A stretch of DNA of 42,866 nucleotides from Lysobacter_F sp035645555 (GCA_035645555.1 DASQMI010000065.1:1-42866), one strand, 5' to 3'; positions 15,306 to 23,088 are shown, numbered from the stretch's first letter. Numbers and translations are program-made. Notes: generated by a model from the letters alone, not told the origin.

Positions 15306-16207
15306 ACGGCGTGTTCGACGCCCGCCAGGTGCGGCGCGCGTTCTCGCGCGCGGCGGAAAGCTACGAGAGTGCGGCCGCGCTGCAGCGCGAGGTGGAGTCG
15401 CGGCTGCTGGAATCGCTCGACTATCTCGGCGATCGCGAGCCGGCCGTGGTGCTCGACATCGGCTGCGGCCCCGCGCATGCCGCGCTCGCCCTGCAGCGAC
15501 GCTGGCCGCGCGCACAGGTGCTGGCGTTCGATCTTGCGCTGCCGATGCTGCGCCACGCCCGCGAACGCTTCGCCGCCCGCCCGCTGCGCGAGCGCCTGCC
15601 GTGGGCGCGCACGCCGGCGCTGGCGTGCGCCGACGCGCGTGCGCTGCCGCTGCCCGACGCCAGCGTCGACGTGCTGTTCTCCAACCTGTGCGTGCAGTGG
15701 ATCGAGGATCTGCCGGCGCTGTTCGCCGGCTTCCGTCGCGTGCTCAAGCCCGACGGCCTGCTGCTGCTGTCGACGTTCGGCACCGACACGCTGGTCGAAC
15801 TGCGTGAGGCGTTCGCCCACGCCGACGAGGCGCCGCACGTCAGCCCGTTCGCGTCGATCGCGCAATTCGGCGATGCGCTGATGAGCGCCGGATTCCGCGA
15901 CCCGGTGCTGGACCGCGACGTGTTCGAGCTCGCGCACCCGGACCTCGCCAGCCTGATGCGCGAGCTGCGCGCGCTCGGCGCCACCAACGCGCTGACCACG
16001 CGCCGGCGCAGCCTGACCGGACGCGCGCGCTTCGCCCGCGCGGAAGCGGCGTACGCGACGATGCGCACGCCCGAGGGCCAGCTGCCGGTGACGTGGGAAG
16101 TGATCTACGCCCACGCGTGGGGCCCGCCGCCGGGCGCGCCGATCCGCATCGGCGGTGTCGACGAGGTGCGCGTGCCGGTGTCGAGCCTGCGCGTGCGGCG
16201 GCGGTGA
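15302..16207 (+). CDS. bioC: Malonyl-ACP O-methyltransferase BioC
   Basis: 301 residues. SAM-dependent methyltransferase that caps the malonyl group so fatty-acid synthesis can build a pimeloyl chain. The N-terminal DARQVRRAFSRAAESYESAA is characteristic of BioC. Class I motifs follow: VVLDIGCGPAHAAL (SAM loop), VLAFDLALPMLRHAR, CADARALPLPDASVDVLFSNL and VQWIEDLPALFAGFRRVLKP. The C-terminal part is about 40 residues longer than E. coli BioC (251 residues), as in other members of this order as I recall. Start and stop overlap bioH and the transporter gene by 4 bases each. Confidence 0.95.
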   Translation: MNGVFDARQVRRAFSRAAESYESAAALQREVESRLLESLDYLGDREPAVVLDIGCGPAHAALALQRRWPRAQVLAFDLALPMLRHARERFAARPLRERLPWARTPALACADARALPLPDASVDVLFSNLCVQWIEDLPALFAGFRRVLKPDGLLLLSTFGTDTLVELREAFAHADEAPHVSPFASIAQFGDALMSAGFRDPVLDRDVFELAHPDLASLMRELRALGATNALTTRRRSLTGRARFARAEAAYATMRTPEGQLPVTWEVIYAHAWGPPPGAPIRIGGVDEVRVPVSSLRVRRR

Positions 16208-17163
16208 GCGCGCACCGCCGCACCGCCCTGCTCGCGGTCGCGGTCGGCCTGCTCGCGGCGCTGTTCTTCACCACCACCTACGTGCTCAACCGTGCCGCGG
16301 CGGTGGACGGCGCGCACTGGGCGTGGACGGCGGCGCTGCGCTACCTCATCACGCTGCCGTTGATGCTGCCGCTGATGCCGTGGCAGGGCGGGATCGCGCC
16401 GGTGTGGCGCGCGATGCGCGCGCATCCGTGGGCGTGGCTGCAGTGGAGCGGGATCGGCTTCGTGCTGTTCTATCTCGCGCTCGCCTACGCCGCCGACAGC
16501 GGGCCGTCCTGGCTGGTGGCCGGCACGTTCCAGCTCACCGTCATCGCCGGGATGCTGTGCGCGCCGCTGCTGTACCGCGACCATCGCGCGCGCATTCCGC
16601 GCGCGGCGCTCGGCGCGGGGTTGGTGATCGTCGCCGGCGTGCTGCTGATGCAGCTCGGCCACGCCGGCGGCCGGCTGGACCGCGCCGGCTGGATCGCGCT
16701 CGCCTGCGTCACCTTCGCCGCGTTCGCGTATCCGCTGGGCAACCGCGGGCTGCTGCTGCATCTCGAGCACGCGGGGGTGTCGCTCAACGCGACCCAGCGC
16801 GTGTTCGGGATGACGCTCGCCAGCCAGCCGATGTGGTGGCTGGTGGCGGCGGTGACGTGGACGCAGCACGGGCCGCCGGCGCTCTCGCACGTGGCGTTCG
16901 CCGGCGGCGTGGCGCTCGGCGCCGGGGTGATCGCGACTGTGCTGTTCTTCCAGGCCACCGGCATGGTGCGCCGCGAGCCGACCGCGCTCGCCGCCGCCGA
17001 GGCGATGCAGGCGGCGGAGATCCTGTTCGCCACCCTGTTCGGCGCGCTGTGGCTGGGCGAGGCCTGGCCGCGCGGGCACGCCGCGGTGGGCGCGTTGCTG
17101 GTGATCGGCGGGATCGCCGCGATCAGCGTCGCGGCCGCGCGTGCGCCGCGCGCAGCGGGGTGA
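16204..17163 (+). CDS. Multidrug resistance efflux-type (EmrE/PF13536-like) permease ending the biotin operon
   Basis: 319 residues from GTG 16204, whose GTGA overlaps the bioC stop. About ten hydrophobic helices form the two-fold repeat of the drug/metabolite transporter superfamily. Segments such as LFFTTTYVLNRAAAVDGAHWAWTAALRY, SGPSWLVAGTFQLTVIAGML and ATVLFFQATGMVRREPTALAAAEAMQAAEI fit the PF13536 putative efflux family. Substrate unknown. The 4-base coupling to bioC suggests co-expression with biotin synthesis, so export or uptake of a pathway compound is conceivable but unproven. Its last 41 bases overlap the 3' end of the convergent glycosyltransferase gene. Confidence 0.85.
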   Translation: MSAHRRTALLAVAVGLLAALFFTTTYVLNRAAAVDGAHWAWTAALRYLITLPLMLPLMPWQGGIAPVWRAMRAHPWAWLQWSGIGFVLFYLALAYAADSGPSWLVAGTFQLTVIAGMLCAPLLYRDHRARIPRAALGAGLVIVAGVLLMQLGHAGGRLDRAGWIALACVTFAAFAYPLGNRGLLLHLEHAGVSLNATQRVFGMTLASQPMWWLVAAVTWTQHGPPALSHVAFAGGVALGAGVIATVLFFQATGMVRREPTALAAAEAMQAAEILFATLFGALWLGEAWPRGHAAVGALLVIGGIAAISVAAARAPRAAG

Positions 17164-18628
17164 TGCGGAACAGCACCCGGCCGCGGTACGGCGTGCCGAG
17201 CGGATCCGCGCGATAGCCGAGTGCCTCGATGCGCGCACGCAGCTCCGGCCAGCGTGCCTGCTTGCACACCCACAGCACGTCCGGTTCGTGCTCGGCCAGC
17301 TCCTGCGCGAGCGTCTCGTCGAACTCGGGGTTGAACGCCGAGGTCGGCACCGGCTCGACGCTGACCTTCTCAATCTGGGTGCCCGGGCCGAGGTGCAGAT
17401 GCAACCCGTAGCGCGCCATGTCCTCGACGAACACCACCTCGGCGACCGCCGTGCCGGCACGCGCGCGGATCGCCGCCGCCCACGCCGAGGCGTCCTTGTG
17501 TGTGGGCCAGTACGCGCTGGCCGCCTTCAGCGCGAGCAGCAGCAGCGCCCACGCCAGCACCAACCGCGGCCGCGGCAGCGCACGGCCTTCGACATGGCGC
17601 TGGCGGGCGACGATCACGGCCAGCGGCAGGAACAGCGGCAGCACGTACAGTGGCAGCCGCGAGCGCGCCAGGCAGAACAGCAGCAGCGGCAGCAGCACCC
17701 ACAGCGCCAGCAACAGCGCCGGTGCGTCCGCGCGCCGCGCCGCCGGTATGCGCCAGCGCCGCAGCGCGGCCGGCAGCGCCGTCGCCCAGCGCCACAGCGC
17801 CGGCGTCCACGGCAGCGTGCCGAGCACCAGCGTCGGCGCGTACACCTGCAGCCAGCCGTACCACTCGCCATGACGGCCGAACTCGTTGGACGCGACCCGC
17901 GCGAGCAGCTCGTCGCCGAGGAAGTAGCGCAGCAGCCCGGGGTGGTCGAGGATCACTGCGACGTACCACGGCAGCGCGAGCGCGCCGAACAGCAGCAGGC
18001 CGGTGGCGTGCAGCGCGCGGTGCCGGTGCGCGTCGGGCGCGAGCCGGTCGAATGCCAGCACCACCAACAGGCCGACCAGCGCCGGCGGACCCTTGGTGAG
18101 GAAGCCGAGCGCGAACGCGATCCACATCAGCGCCAGCCAATGCACGCTGCGCGCCGCCGGGCCGAAGCGCGCCTCCACGAACGCGTACACCGCCAGCCCG
18201 GTGAACGCCGCCAGCAGGAAGTCGGTGGTGATCAGCTGCGCCGCGCCGAACGGCACCAGCATGGTGGCGTAGGCCAGCGCGGCCTGCGCCTCCGCCCCGG
18301 GCGCGAGCCGCCGCGCCACCCGCCATGCCAGCGCCACGCACAGCAGGTACGCGAGCGCCGACGGCAGCCGCGCCGCCCACGGCTGCGCGCCGAACGCGCC
18401 GACGCTGGCAGCGATCGCCCAGTAGGTCAGCGGCGGCTTGGTCCAGTGCCCGACCTCGTGGTTGCGGCGCGGGTTCAGCCAGTCGCCGCTGTCGAGCATG
18501 TGCAGCGCGACGTTCGTGTAGCGGCCCTCGTCCGGATCCCAGATGCCGCGGCTGCCGAGGAACGCGAGCGCCAGCAGCGCGGCGAGCGCGGCGATCCACA
18601 ACGCTGGCGGGCGCAGAGGCAGGCGCAT
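17123..18628 (-). CDS. GT39/ArnT-like membrane glycosyltransferase
   Basis: 501 residues. The N-terminus is a hydrophobic helix followed by SRGIWDPDEGRYTNVALHML, the DE motif of GT-C glycosyltransferases such as ArnT and PMT that use polyprenyl-phosphate sugars. TKPPLTYWAIAASVG follows as a second loop signature. About a dozen helices fill residues 60-400, including ALGFLTKGPPALVGLL and ARSRLPLYVLPLFLPLAVI. The C-terminal 100 residues are soluble, as in ArnT-like proteins. It may transfer 4-amino-4-deoxyarabinose or another sugar to lipid A or a surface glycan; the acceptor cannot be read from sequence and no arn cluster is near. It converges on and overlaps the permease by 41 bases. Confidence 0.85.
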   Translation of the reverse strand: MRLPLRPPALWIAALAALLALAFLGSRGIWDPDEGRYTNVALHMLDSGDWLNPRRNHEVGHWTKPPLTYWAIAASVGAFGAQPWAARLPSALAYLLCVALAWRVARRLAPGAEAQAALAYATMLVPFGAAQLITTDFLLAAFTGLAVYAFVEARFGPAARSVHWLALMWIAFALGFLTKGPPALVGLLVVLAFDRLAPDAHRHRALHATGLLLFGALALPWYVAVILDHPGLLRYFLGDELLARVASNEFGRHGEWYGWLQVYAPTLVLGTLPWTPALWRWATALPAALRRWRIPAARRADAPALLLALWVLLPLLLFCLARSRLPLYVLPLFLPLAVIVARQRHVEGRALPRPRLVLAWALLLLALKAASAYWPTHKDASAWAAAIRARAGTAVAEVVFVEDMARYGLHLHLGPGTQIEKVSVEPVPTSAFNPEFDETLAQELAEHEPDVLWVCKQARWPELRARIEALGYRADPLGTPYRGRVLFRITPLRAAHARPRR

Positions 18629-18685
18629 GGCGGGCAGGTGGGATGGCAGGCGCGCGCAGGCTAGCGCTTATGCGCGAAGGCGTCG

Positions 18686-18836
18686 TCAGCCGGCGACCCG
18701 GGCGATCCAGTGCTGCAGGTTGTAGTAGTGCTCACCCGAGCGATGCGGCCGTCGCGCACCGTCGCAGTGTCCGCGGTTGAACGCGGCGTAGTAGCGCTCG
18801 ATCACGGCAATGGCGGCTTTGGCGGGCGTCGCTCAC
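18686..18836 (-). pseudogene. Gutted NTF2-like (ketosteroid isomerase-type) gene
   Basis: On the minus strand a GTG at 18836 (VSDA) is followed, after one frameshift, by AKAAIAVIERYYAAFNRG. This is the typical first helix of SnoaL/ketosteroid-isomerase-like proteins. It runs almost directly into a C-terminal part (RDGRIAR in one frame, then EHYYNLQHWIARVAG and a stop), matching the usual end of the same family. About 80 middle residues are missing, and at least one further frameshift separates the two C-terminal pieces. The 151-base remnant lies between the GT39 gene and the MHYT gene on the same strand. The in-frame stretch just upstream (ADPDRYWRPLPAEAA, 18837-18888) may be a further scrap of coding sequence. 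Confidence 0.7.
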
Positions 18837-18888
18837 GGCGGCCTCGGCGGGCAGGGGCCGCCAGTACCGGTCCGGATCGGCGATCCTG

Positions 18889-19629
18889 TCAGCGCAGCAG
18901 CTGGCGCTCGCGCGCGATGCCGGCCAGCAGCCCGGCAATCAGCGCGCCGGCCATCACCGCGAAGATCAGCATGCCCAGCCGCGCCGGCGTCAGCGCCATC
19001 GGCGACGGCGGCGGTTCGCCGGTCAGCGGCACGAACGTCGCCGCCGCCATGCCGGTGTAGTGCAGGCCCGAGACCGCCACGCCCATCACCAGCGCGCTGC
19101 CCACCATCTGCACGCCGCCGCGTGGATGGAACGCCAGCCACAGCGCGATCAGCGCGGCGCTGATCGCGATCGCCACCGACAGCGCCACCAGCAGCGGATT
19201 CCACTGGATCGTCGCCGGCATCTGCATCGCGGCCATGCCGGTGTAGTGCATGCCGCTGACCCCGAGCCCGGTCAGCAGGCCGGCCGGCCACAGCCGGTAA
19301 CGTCCGTAGCGTTCGCCGCCGGCGACCGCGAAACCGGCGCAGCACGACGCCCAGGCGATCAGCGCCGACAGCGCGGTGATCCCGAGGTCATAGCTGACCG
19401 GAATGTCCATCCGGCAGCCGAGCATGGCGATGAAGTGCATCGACCAGATCGCGCCGAAGCCCATCGCCGCACCCGCCCACAGCATCGCGCGCACACGAGC
19501 GGGCCCCGGCGTGTTCGGCATCGCGAGCGCGGTCTGCAGTGCGGTCAGCGACCCGAGCACCGCGATCACGTAGGAGAGCACCACCAGCATCGGGTCGTGC
19601 TCGCAATGGACGGCATGCAGGTACGGCAT
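18889..19629 (-). CDS. Stand-alone MHYT-domain membrane sensor
   Basis: 246 residues from an ATG at 19629 with GGAGG 7 bases upstream. Seven hydrophobic helices carry the three MHYT-type motifs: SMHFIAMLG, SGMHYTGMAAMQMP and SGLHYTGMAAATF. The His and Met residues are predicted to lie at the outer membrane face and bind copper, sensing oxygen, CO or NO. In most proteins MHYT is fused to GGDEF, EAL or kinase domains. Here the chain ends at RERQLLR with no output domain, so it must signal through a partner or act otherwise. The Ser/Thr dehydratase gene ends 73 bases upstream on the same strand. Confidence 0.9.
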   Translation of the reverse strand: MPYLHAVHCEHDPMLVVLSYVIAVLGSLTALQTALAMPNTPGPARVRAMLWAGAAMGFGAIWSMHFIAMLGCRMDIPVSYDLGITALSALIAWASCCAGFAVAGGERYGRYRLWPAGLLTGLGVSGMHYTGMAAMQMPATIQWNPLLVALSVAIAISAALIALWLAFHPRGGVQMVGSALVMGVAVSGLHYTGMAAATFVPLTGEPPPSPMALTPARLGMLIFAVMAGALIAGLLAGIARERQLLR

Positions 19630-19702
19630 GGCAGGCCTCCCGTCGACAGGGCCAACGATACGCCCGCGCGCGCGCGTCGGCGAATGCCGCTGGGCGCTGC
19701 CC

Positions 19703-20698
19703 TCAGCTTCGTGAAAGCGCGCCGAGCGACCACAGCGCTGGAAGTGTGTCGAGGTCCACATTTCCGCCGCTCAGCACGATGCCGACGCGGCGGCCGGCGA
19801 AGCGTTCGCGCTCGCGCAGCACGACCGCGAGCGGCACCGCCGCCGATGGCTCGACCACCAGCTTCAGCCGCTCCCAGATCAGCCGCATCGCCGCCACGAT
19901 TTCCGCTTCGCCCGCAAGCAGAATGCCGGCGGCGTGCTCGCGCAGGATCGCGAACGTCAGCGTGCCGAGCTGGGCGCGCAGGCCGTCGCAGATCGTGTCC
20001 GGCACCATGTCGGTGACCCGCTCGCCGCGCGCGAGCGAAGCGTGCGCATCGGCCGCCTGCGCGGGCTCGGCGCCCCACACCTCGATCGCCGGATCCACGC
20101 CGTGCGCGGCCAGCGCGGTGCCCGACAGCAGCCCGCCGCCCGACACCGGCGCGATCACCGCGTCGAGTCCGCCGCTCTGCCGCAGCAGCTCCAGCGTCGC
20201 GGTGCCCTGGCCTGCGATCACCCGCGCGTCGTTGTACGGATGCACCGCCTCGCCGCCGGTGGTGGCGAGCACCTGCGCCATCGCCGCATCGCGCGCGGCG
20301 ATGGTCGGTTCGCAGGTCACGACGTGCGCGCCGAACGCGCGGATCGCCGCCAGCTTCACCTGCGGCGCGTTGTGCGGCACCACCACGTGCGCGGGGATGC
20401 CGCGCAGCCGGCACGCGAGCGCGAGCGCGGCGCCGTGGTTGCCCGAGCTCTGGGTGACCACACCGCGCTGCGCGCTCGCCTCGTCCAGGCCGAATACCGC
20501 GTTGCACGCGCCGCGGAACTTGAACGCGCCGATGCGCTGCAGGTTCTCCGCCTTGAAGTGCAGCTCGCAGCCGGCGAGCTCGTCCAGCGAGCGCGAGCGC
20601 AGCACCGGGGTGACGTGCGCGTGCGGCGCGATGCGCGCGGCCGCGGCCTCGATGGCGTCGTACGTGGGTGGCGTGCTGGCGTGCGTGGAGATCGACAT
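19703..20698 (-). CDS. Threonine/serine dehydratase-like PLP enzyme (fold type II)
   Basis: 331 residues. The Schiff-base Lys60 sits in AFKFRGACNA. The substrate-carboxylate loop is QSSGNHGAALA, the phosphate-binding glycine loop is PVSGGGLLSG, and the C-terminal LSGGNVDLD completes the catalytic-domain pattern. The length lacks the C-terminal regulatory ACT-like domain of biosynthetic IlvA. It therefore resembles the short catabolic threonine dehydratase/serine racemase group; motifs alone do not tell dehydratase from racemase. It lies 7 bases after the GNAT gene and is probably in one operon with it. Confidence 0.88.
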   Translation of the reverse strand: MSISTHASTPPTYDAIEAAAARIAPHAHVTPVLRSRSLDELAGCELHFKAENLQRIGAFKFRGACNAVFGLDEASAQRGVVTQSSGNHGAALALACRLRGIPAHVVVPHNAPQVKLAAIRAFGAHVVTCEPTIAARDAAMAQVLATTGGEAVHPYNDARVIAGQGTATLELLRQSGGLDAVIAPVSGGGLLSGTALAAHGVDPAIEVWGAEPAQAADAHASLARGERVTDMVPDTICDGLRAQLGTLTFAILREHAAGILLAGEAEIVAAMRLIWERLKLVVEPSAAVPLAVVLRERERFAGRRVGIVLSGGNVDLDTLPALWSLGALSRS

Positions 20699-20705
20699 GG
20701 CGGAA

Positions 20706-21161
20706 TCAGCGGGGCGGCAGGTTGATGCGGTACTGGACGAAGCCGGACGCTTCGGCGATGCGGTCGTACAGCGCGCGCGCGGTGGCGTTGCTCTCGTGGG
20801 TGAGCCAGTGCACGCGCGCGGCGCCTTCCGCCCGCGCGGCCTCGCACACCGTATCGATCAGCGCGCGCGCCACGCCGCGGCCGCGGGCGTCCTCGGCGGT
20901 GAACAGGTCCTGCAGGTAGCACGACGGTGCGATCGACCAGCAGGTGCGGTGAAAGATGCAATGCACGATGCCGAGCAGGCGCTCGCCGTCGAACGCGCCG
21001 AACGCGCGCATCGGTTCGGCGGGATCGTGGAAGCGCTGCCAGGTGGTGGCGGTCACCTCCTCGGGCAGCGCGACCCGGTAGAACGCTTGGTAGCCCTGCC
21101 ACAGCGGCAGCCACTGGTCGTGATCGGCGGGTTCGAGCGGGCGGACGGTGAACGCGGACAT
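20706..21161 (-). CDS. GNAT family N-acetyltransferase
   Basis: 151 residues from an ATG at 21161. GNAT motif order is clear: N-terminal FTVRPLEPADHDQWLPLWQGY, then LLGIVHCIFHR (strand 4), YLQDLFTAEDARGRGVARALIDTV, which contains the acetyl-CoA pyrophosphate loop RGRGVA, and C-terminal VHWLTHESNATARALYDRIAEASGF. The HESNATARALYD segment is typical of a subgroup acting on small amines. The substrate is unknown. It sits between the EamA permease and the dehydratase on the same strand, 26 bases after the former. Confidence 0.9.
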   Translation of the reverse strand: MSAFTVRPLEPADHDQWLPLWQGYQAFYRVALPEEVTATTWQRFHDPAEPMRAFGAFDGERLLGIVHCIFHRTCWSIAPSCYLQDLFTAEDARGRGVARALIDTVCEAARAEGAARVHWLTHESNATARALYDRIAEASGFVQYRINLPPR

Positions 21162-21187
21162 GGCGGTTCTCGCGGCGGAAGGATGGT

Positions 21188-22123
21188 TCAGGCGGATCGG
21201 CGCTGGCCGAGCAGGCTGGTGAGGCTGGAGCCGGCGACCACCAGCGCGGCGCCGGCGAAGCCGAGCGCGCCGACGGTTTCGGCGCGGATCGCTTGCGGCC
21301 ACAGTCCGTGCACCAAGAACACCACGCCGATGCACAGCAGCGGGGTGGTGGCCAGGATCGCCGACACCCGCGACGCTTCCCAGTGCGCCAGCGCCTCGGC
21401 GAAGCAGCCGTACGCGGCGAGCGTGTTGAGCGCGCAGTACAGCAGCAGGCCCCAGTGCAGCGCATCCAGTCGCAGCAGCGCGGCCGGGCGCGCCACGGGC
21501 AGCAGCACTAGGCTCGCCACCGCGTAGATCACCAGCAGGATCAGCGGCGAGGACAGCCGCATCAGCAGCTGCTTCTGCGCCAGCGCGTACGCCGCCCACA
21601 CCACCGCGGCGATCACCACCAGCGTCGAGCCGAGCACGTAACGGCCCGGCGGCAGCGCGTCGTGGCCGAGCTGGTCGGCGAAGAACAGCGCCAGCCCGCC
21701 GACCATCACCGCAAGCCCGAGCCATTGCCCGGCGGCGAAGCGCTCGCCGAACACCAGGATGCCGCCCAGCGCCATCAGCAACGGCGCCAGCTGGATCAGC
21801 AGCTGCGCGTTGCCGGGCGAGGTGTGCTGCACGCCGAGCAGGTAGAACACGTAATTGCCGATCAGCCCGAGCGCGGCGACCGCGAGCAGCCCGAGATGCC
21901 GGCGCGACAGCCCGCGCAGCGGCGCCAGGCCGCCGCGCGCGCCCAGCCAGCCCAGCATCAGCGCGAACGCGAGCAGGAAGCGGAACCAGGTCAGAGTGTA
22001 CGGGTCGAGCTGCTCGAGGGTGATCTTCAGCGCCACCGGCAACGTCGACCACAGCGCGGCGGTGGCGAGCGCAAGCGCGAGGCCCAGCCGCCAGCGGCCG
22101 GAGGCGCGGTGCAGAGTGCTCAT
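21188..22123 (-). CDS. EamA/DMT-family transporter
   Basis: 311 residues with ten hydrophobic helices arranged as two EamA repeats. The first begins ALALATAALWSTLPVALKITLEQLDP, and its last helices include GVQHTSPGNAQLLIQLAPLLMALGG. The second repeat carries VVIAAVVWAAYALAQKQLLM and HWEASRVSAILATTPLLCIGVVF, with paired family signatures (AQLL.Q..P and ASR.SAI..T.PL). It probably exports a small metabolite such as an amino acid. It leads a minus-strand group with the GNAT and dehydratase genes and diverges from the tyrosine-rich lipoprotein. Confidence 0.92.
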   Translation of the reverse strand: MSTLHRASGRWRLGLALALATAALWSTLPVALKITLEQLDPYTLTWFRFLLAFALMLGWLGARGGLAPLRGLSRRHLGLLAVAALGLIGNYVFYLLGVQHTSPGNAQLLIQLAPLLMALGGILVFGERFAAGQWLGLAVMVGGLALFFADQLGHDALPPGRYVLGSTLVVIAAVVWAAYALAQKQLLMRLSSPLILLVIYAVASLVLLPVARPAALLRLDALHWGLLLYCALNTLAAYGCFAEALAHWEASRVSAILATTPLLCIGVVFLVHGLWPQAIRAETVGALGFAGAALVVAGSSLTSLLGQRRSA

Positions 22124-22262
22124 CGGGCGGCAGGACGACGCGGGGGAGCGCGCATGCTGGCAGGCGCCCGGCCGGCCCGCAACGATTCAGGCGGGGCGGC
22201 GCGAGTTAAGCGCGAATTCAATGCCGCGCGCCGAAGCTGCAGGCAACCTCGGGGGATCCGCC

Positions 22263-22802
22263 ATGCTGCGCACGCTCGCTGCTTCCATCCTCGCCGCCGG
22301 CCTGCTGACCGGCTGCGCCACCGACCTGTACTCGTACCGCGGCGGCTCCGGCGGCGGCGACTACTACTACGGGCGTCCCCAGACCGAAGTGCGGGTGTAC
22401 GGCGGCTATTACGGTCATTACGGCCACTACCCGCATTACCGCTACGGCTATCCGTACTACGGGCCGTACGGCTATTACGGTCCGTACCGTTACTACGGCC
22501 CGTACGACCCGTACTGGCACGGCGGCTACGGCTATCCGTACCGGCCGCATCCGCGGCCGCGGCCGCCGCGACCGGATCAGCGCAACGACCTCGGCGACGG
22601 TGGCCCGTGGCGCAACCTCGATGAGCTGCGTCGCCGCCAGAGCGCGCGTCGCCCGGATGGCGAGGCCGCCATGCCGATGCCGACGCCGGCGCCGCGGGTG
22701 CAAGGCCCGCCGCCGCGGCCGCGCCTGGAAGGCGGCGGTGGCCGCCTGCGGGAGACCATCCGTCGGGTGGAGCGTGACCAGGAGCGCAGCTCCGAGCGCT
22801 GA
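22263..22802 (+). CDS. Tyrosine-rich lipoprotein of unknown function
   Basis: 179 residues from ATG 22263. The N-terminus MLRTLAASILAAGLLTGCAT is a signal peptide with lipobox LLTGC. Residues of about 25-95 are a low-complexity stretch of Tyr, Gly and Pro with a recurring YYGPY/YGYP/HYGHY pattern (roughly a third tyrosine). A Pro/Arg-rich linker (RPHPRPRPPRP) and an Arg-rich C-terminus with a likely short helix (RLRETIRRVERDQERSSE) follow. I know no enzymatic family with this layout. It may be a flexible outer-membrane or envelope-associated protein that binds metal or cross-links through tyrosine; that is conjecture. GGGGGATC lies just before the ATG as a possible ribosome-binding site. Confidence 0.8.
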   Translation: MLRTLAASILAAGLLTGCATDLYSYRGGSGGGDYYYGRPQTEVRVYGGYYGHYGHYPHYRYGYPYYGPYGYYGPYRYYGPYDPYWHGGYGYPYRPHPRPRPPRPDQRNDLGDGGPWRNLDELRRRQSARRPDGEAAMPMPTPAPRVQGPPPRPRLEGGGGRLRETIRRVERDQERSSER

Positions 22803-22852
22803 GCACTTGCATTCGCCGGGTCCGGGTCGCAAGCTGAACCGTATGACCTGCT

Positions 22853-22869
22853 GCGTCGCTTTGCGACGC
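22853..22869 (+). other. Small perfect hairpin
   Basis: GCGTCGC, loop TTT, GCGACGC: a 7-bp perfect stem starting 51 bases after the lipoprotein stop. No T-run follows on either strand, so it is not a standard terminator. Confidence 0.6.
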
Positions 22870-22890
22870 GGGTCGGGTCAGAACAGCTAT

Positions 22891-22948
22891 GTCGGCGCCT
22901 GACGGAGTAACCCGGATCCCCCCTGTTCCGACTCCGTCCGGCGCCGAC
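22891..22948. repeat. Long inverted repeat, 17 of 18 bp paired
   Basis: The arm at 22891-22908 (GTCGGCGCCTGACGGAGT) pairs with the arm at 22931-22948 (ACTCCGTCCGGCGCCGAC) at 17 of 18 positions around a 22-base loop. The loop contains CTGTTC, complementary to GAACAG just outside the stem at 22881-22886, and ACCCGG (22910-22915) can pair with either of two CCGGGT copies at 22816-22827. On the plus strand it would be a strong 3' structure in the lipoprotein transcript. It has no T-run. Confidence 0.75.
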
Positions 22949-22972
22949 GCCGTTTCCGGCCCCGGACGCCGC

Positions 22973-23011
22973 AAAAAAGAAGGGACCGAACGTCCCCCGA
23001 CATTCGGTCCC
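22973..23011 (-). terminator. Leftward intrinsic terminator
   Basis: On the minus strand GGGACCGAA pairs perfectly with TTCGGTCCC (22982-22990 and 23003-23011). Three further pairs are possible inside the loop around a run of Gs. The stem is followed at once by TTCTTTTTTG. This is a good rho-independent terminator for transcription running right to left. On the plus strand the T-run is absent. Confidence 0.8.
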
Positions 23012-23088
23012 CCGGCTTCCCCTGCGGGCGCGTGATCGGCCCCCGTTCCAAGTCCGATCGCGCTGGTGCGCTGCCCCGCTGGGTGCAG
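22973..23088 (-). ncRNA. Candidate small RNA, about 115 nt
   Basis: Inferred only from a leftward sigma-54-like element with predicted start near 23088 and an intrinsic terminator ending at about 22973, with no ORF of coding character between. The predicted RNA begins in a C/U-rich stretch containing CUUCCUGCACC, repeated in the promoter itself. It carries several GGA triplets, including one in the G-rich terminator loop. It matches no RNA family that I recognise. An alternative is that the terminator simply guards against antisense transcription from the mnmG side. Confidence 0.42.

Noticed and set aside
13967..16114. 715-codon minus-strand open frame under the biotin operon
   Set aside because: It is antisense to bioF, bioH and bioC, which have strong family motifs. 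The frame is low-complexity Arg/Ala and has no start signal.
22891..22948. Reading the long inverted repeat as an integron attC site or an insertion-sequence end
   Set aside because: No integrase or transposase gene, no target-site duplication and no attC R'/R'' core triplets were seen. It was kept only as an inverted repeat.
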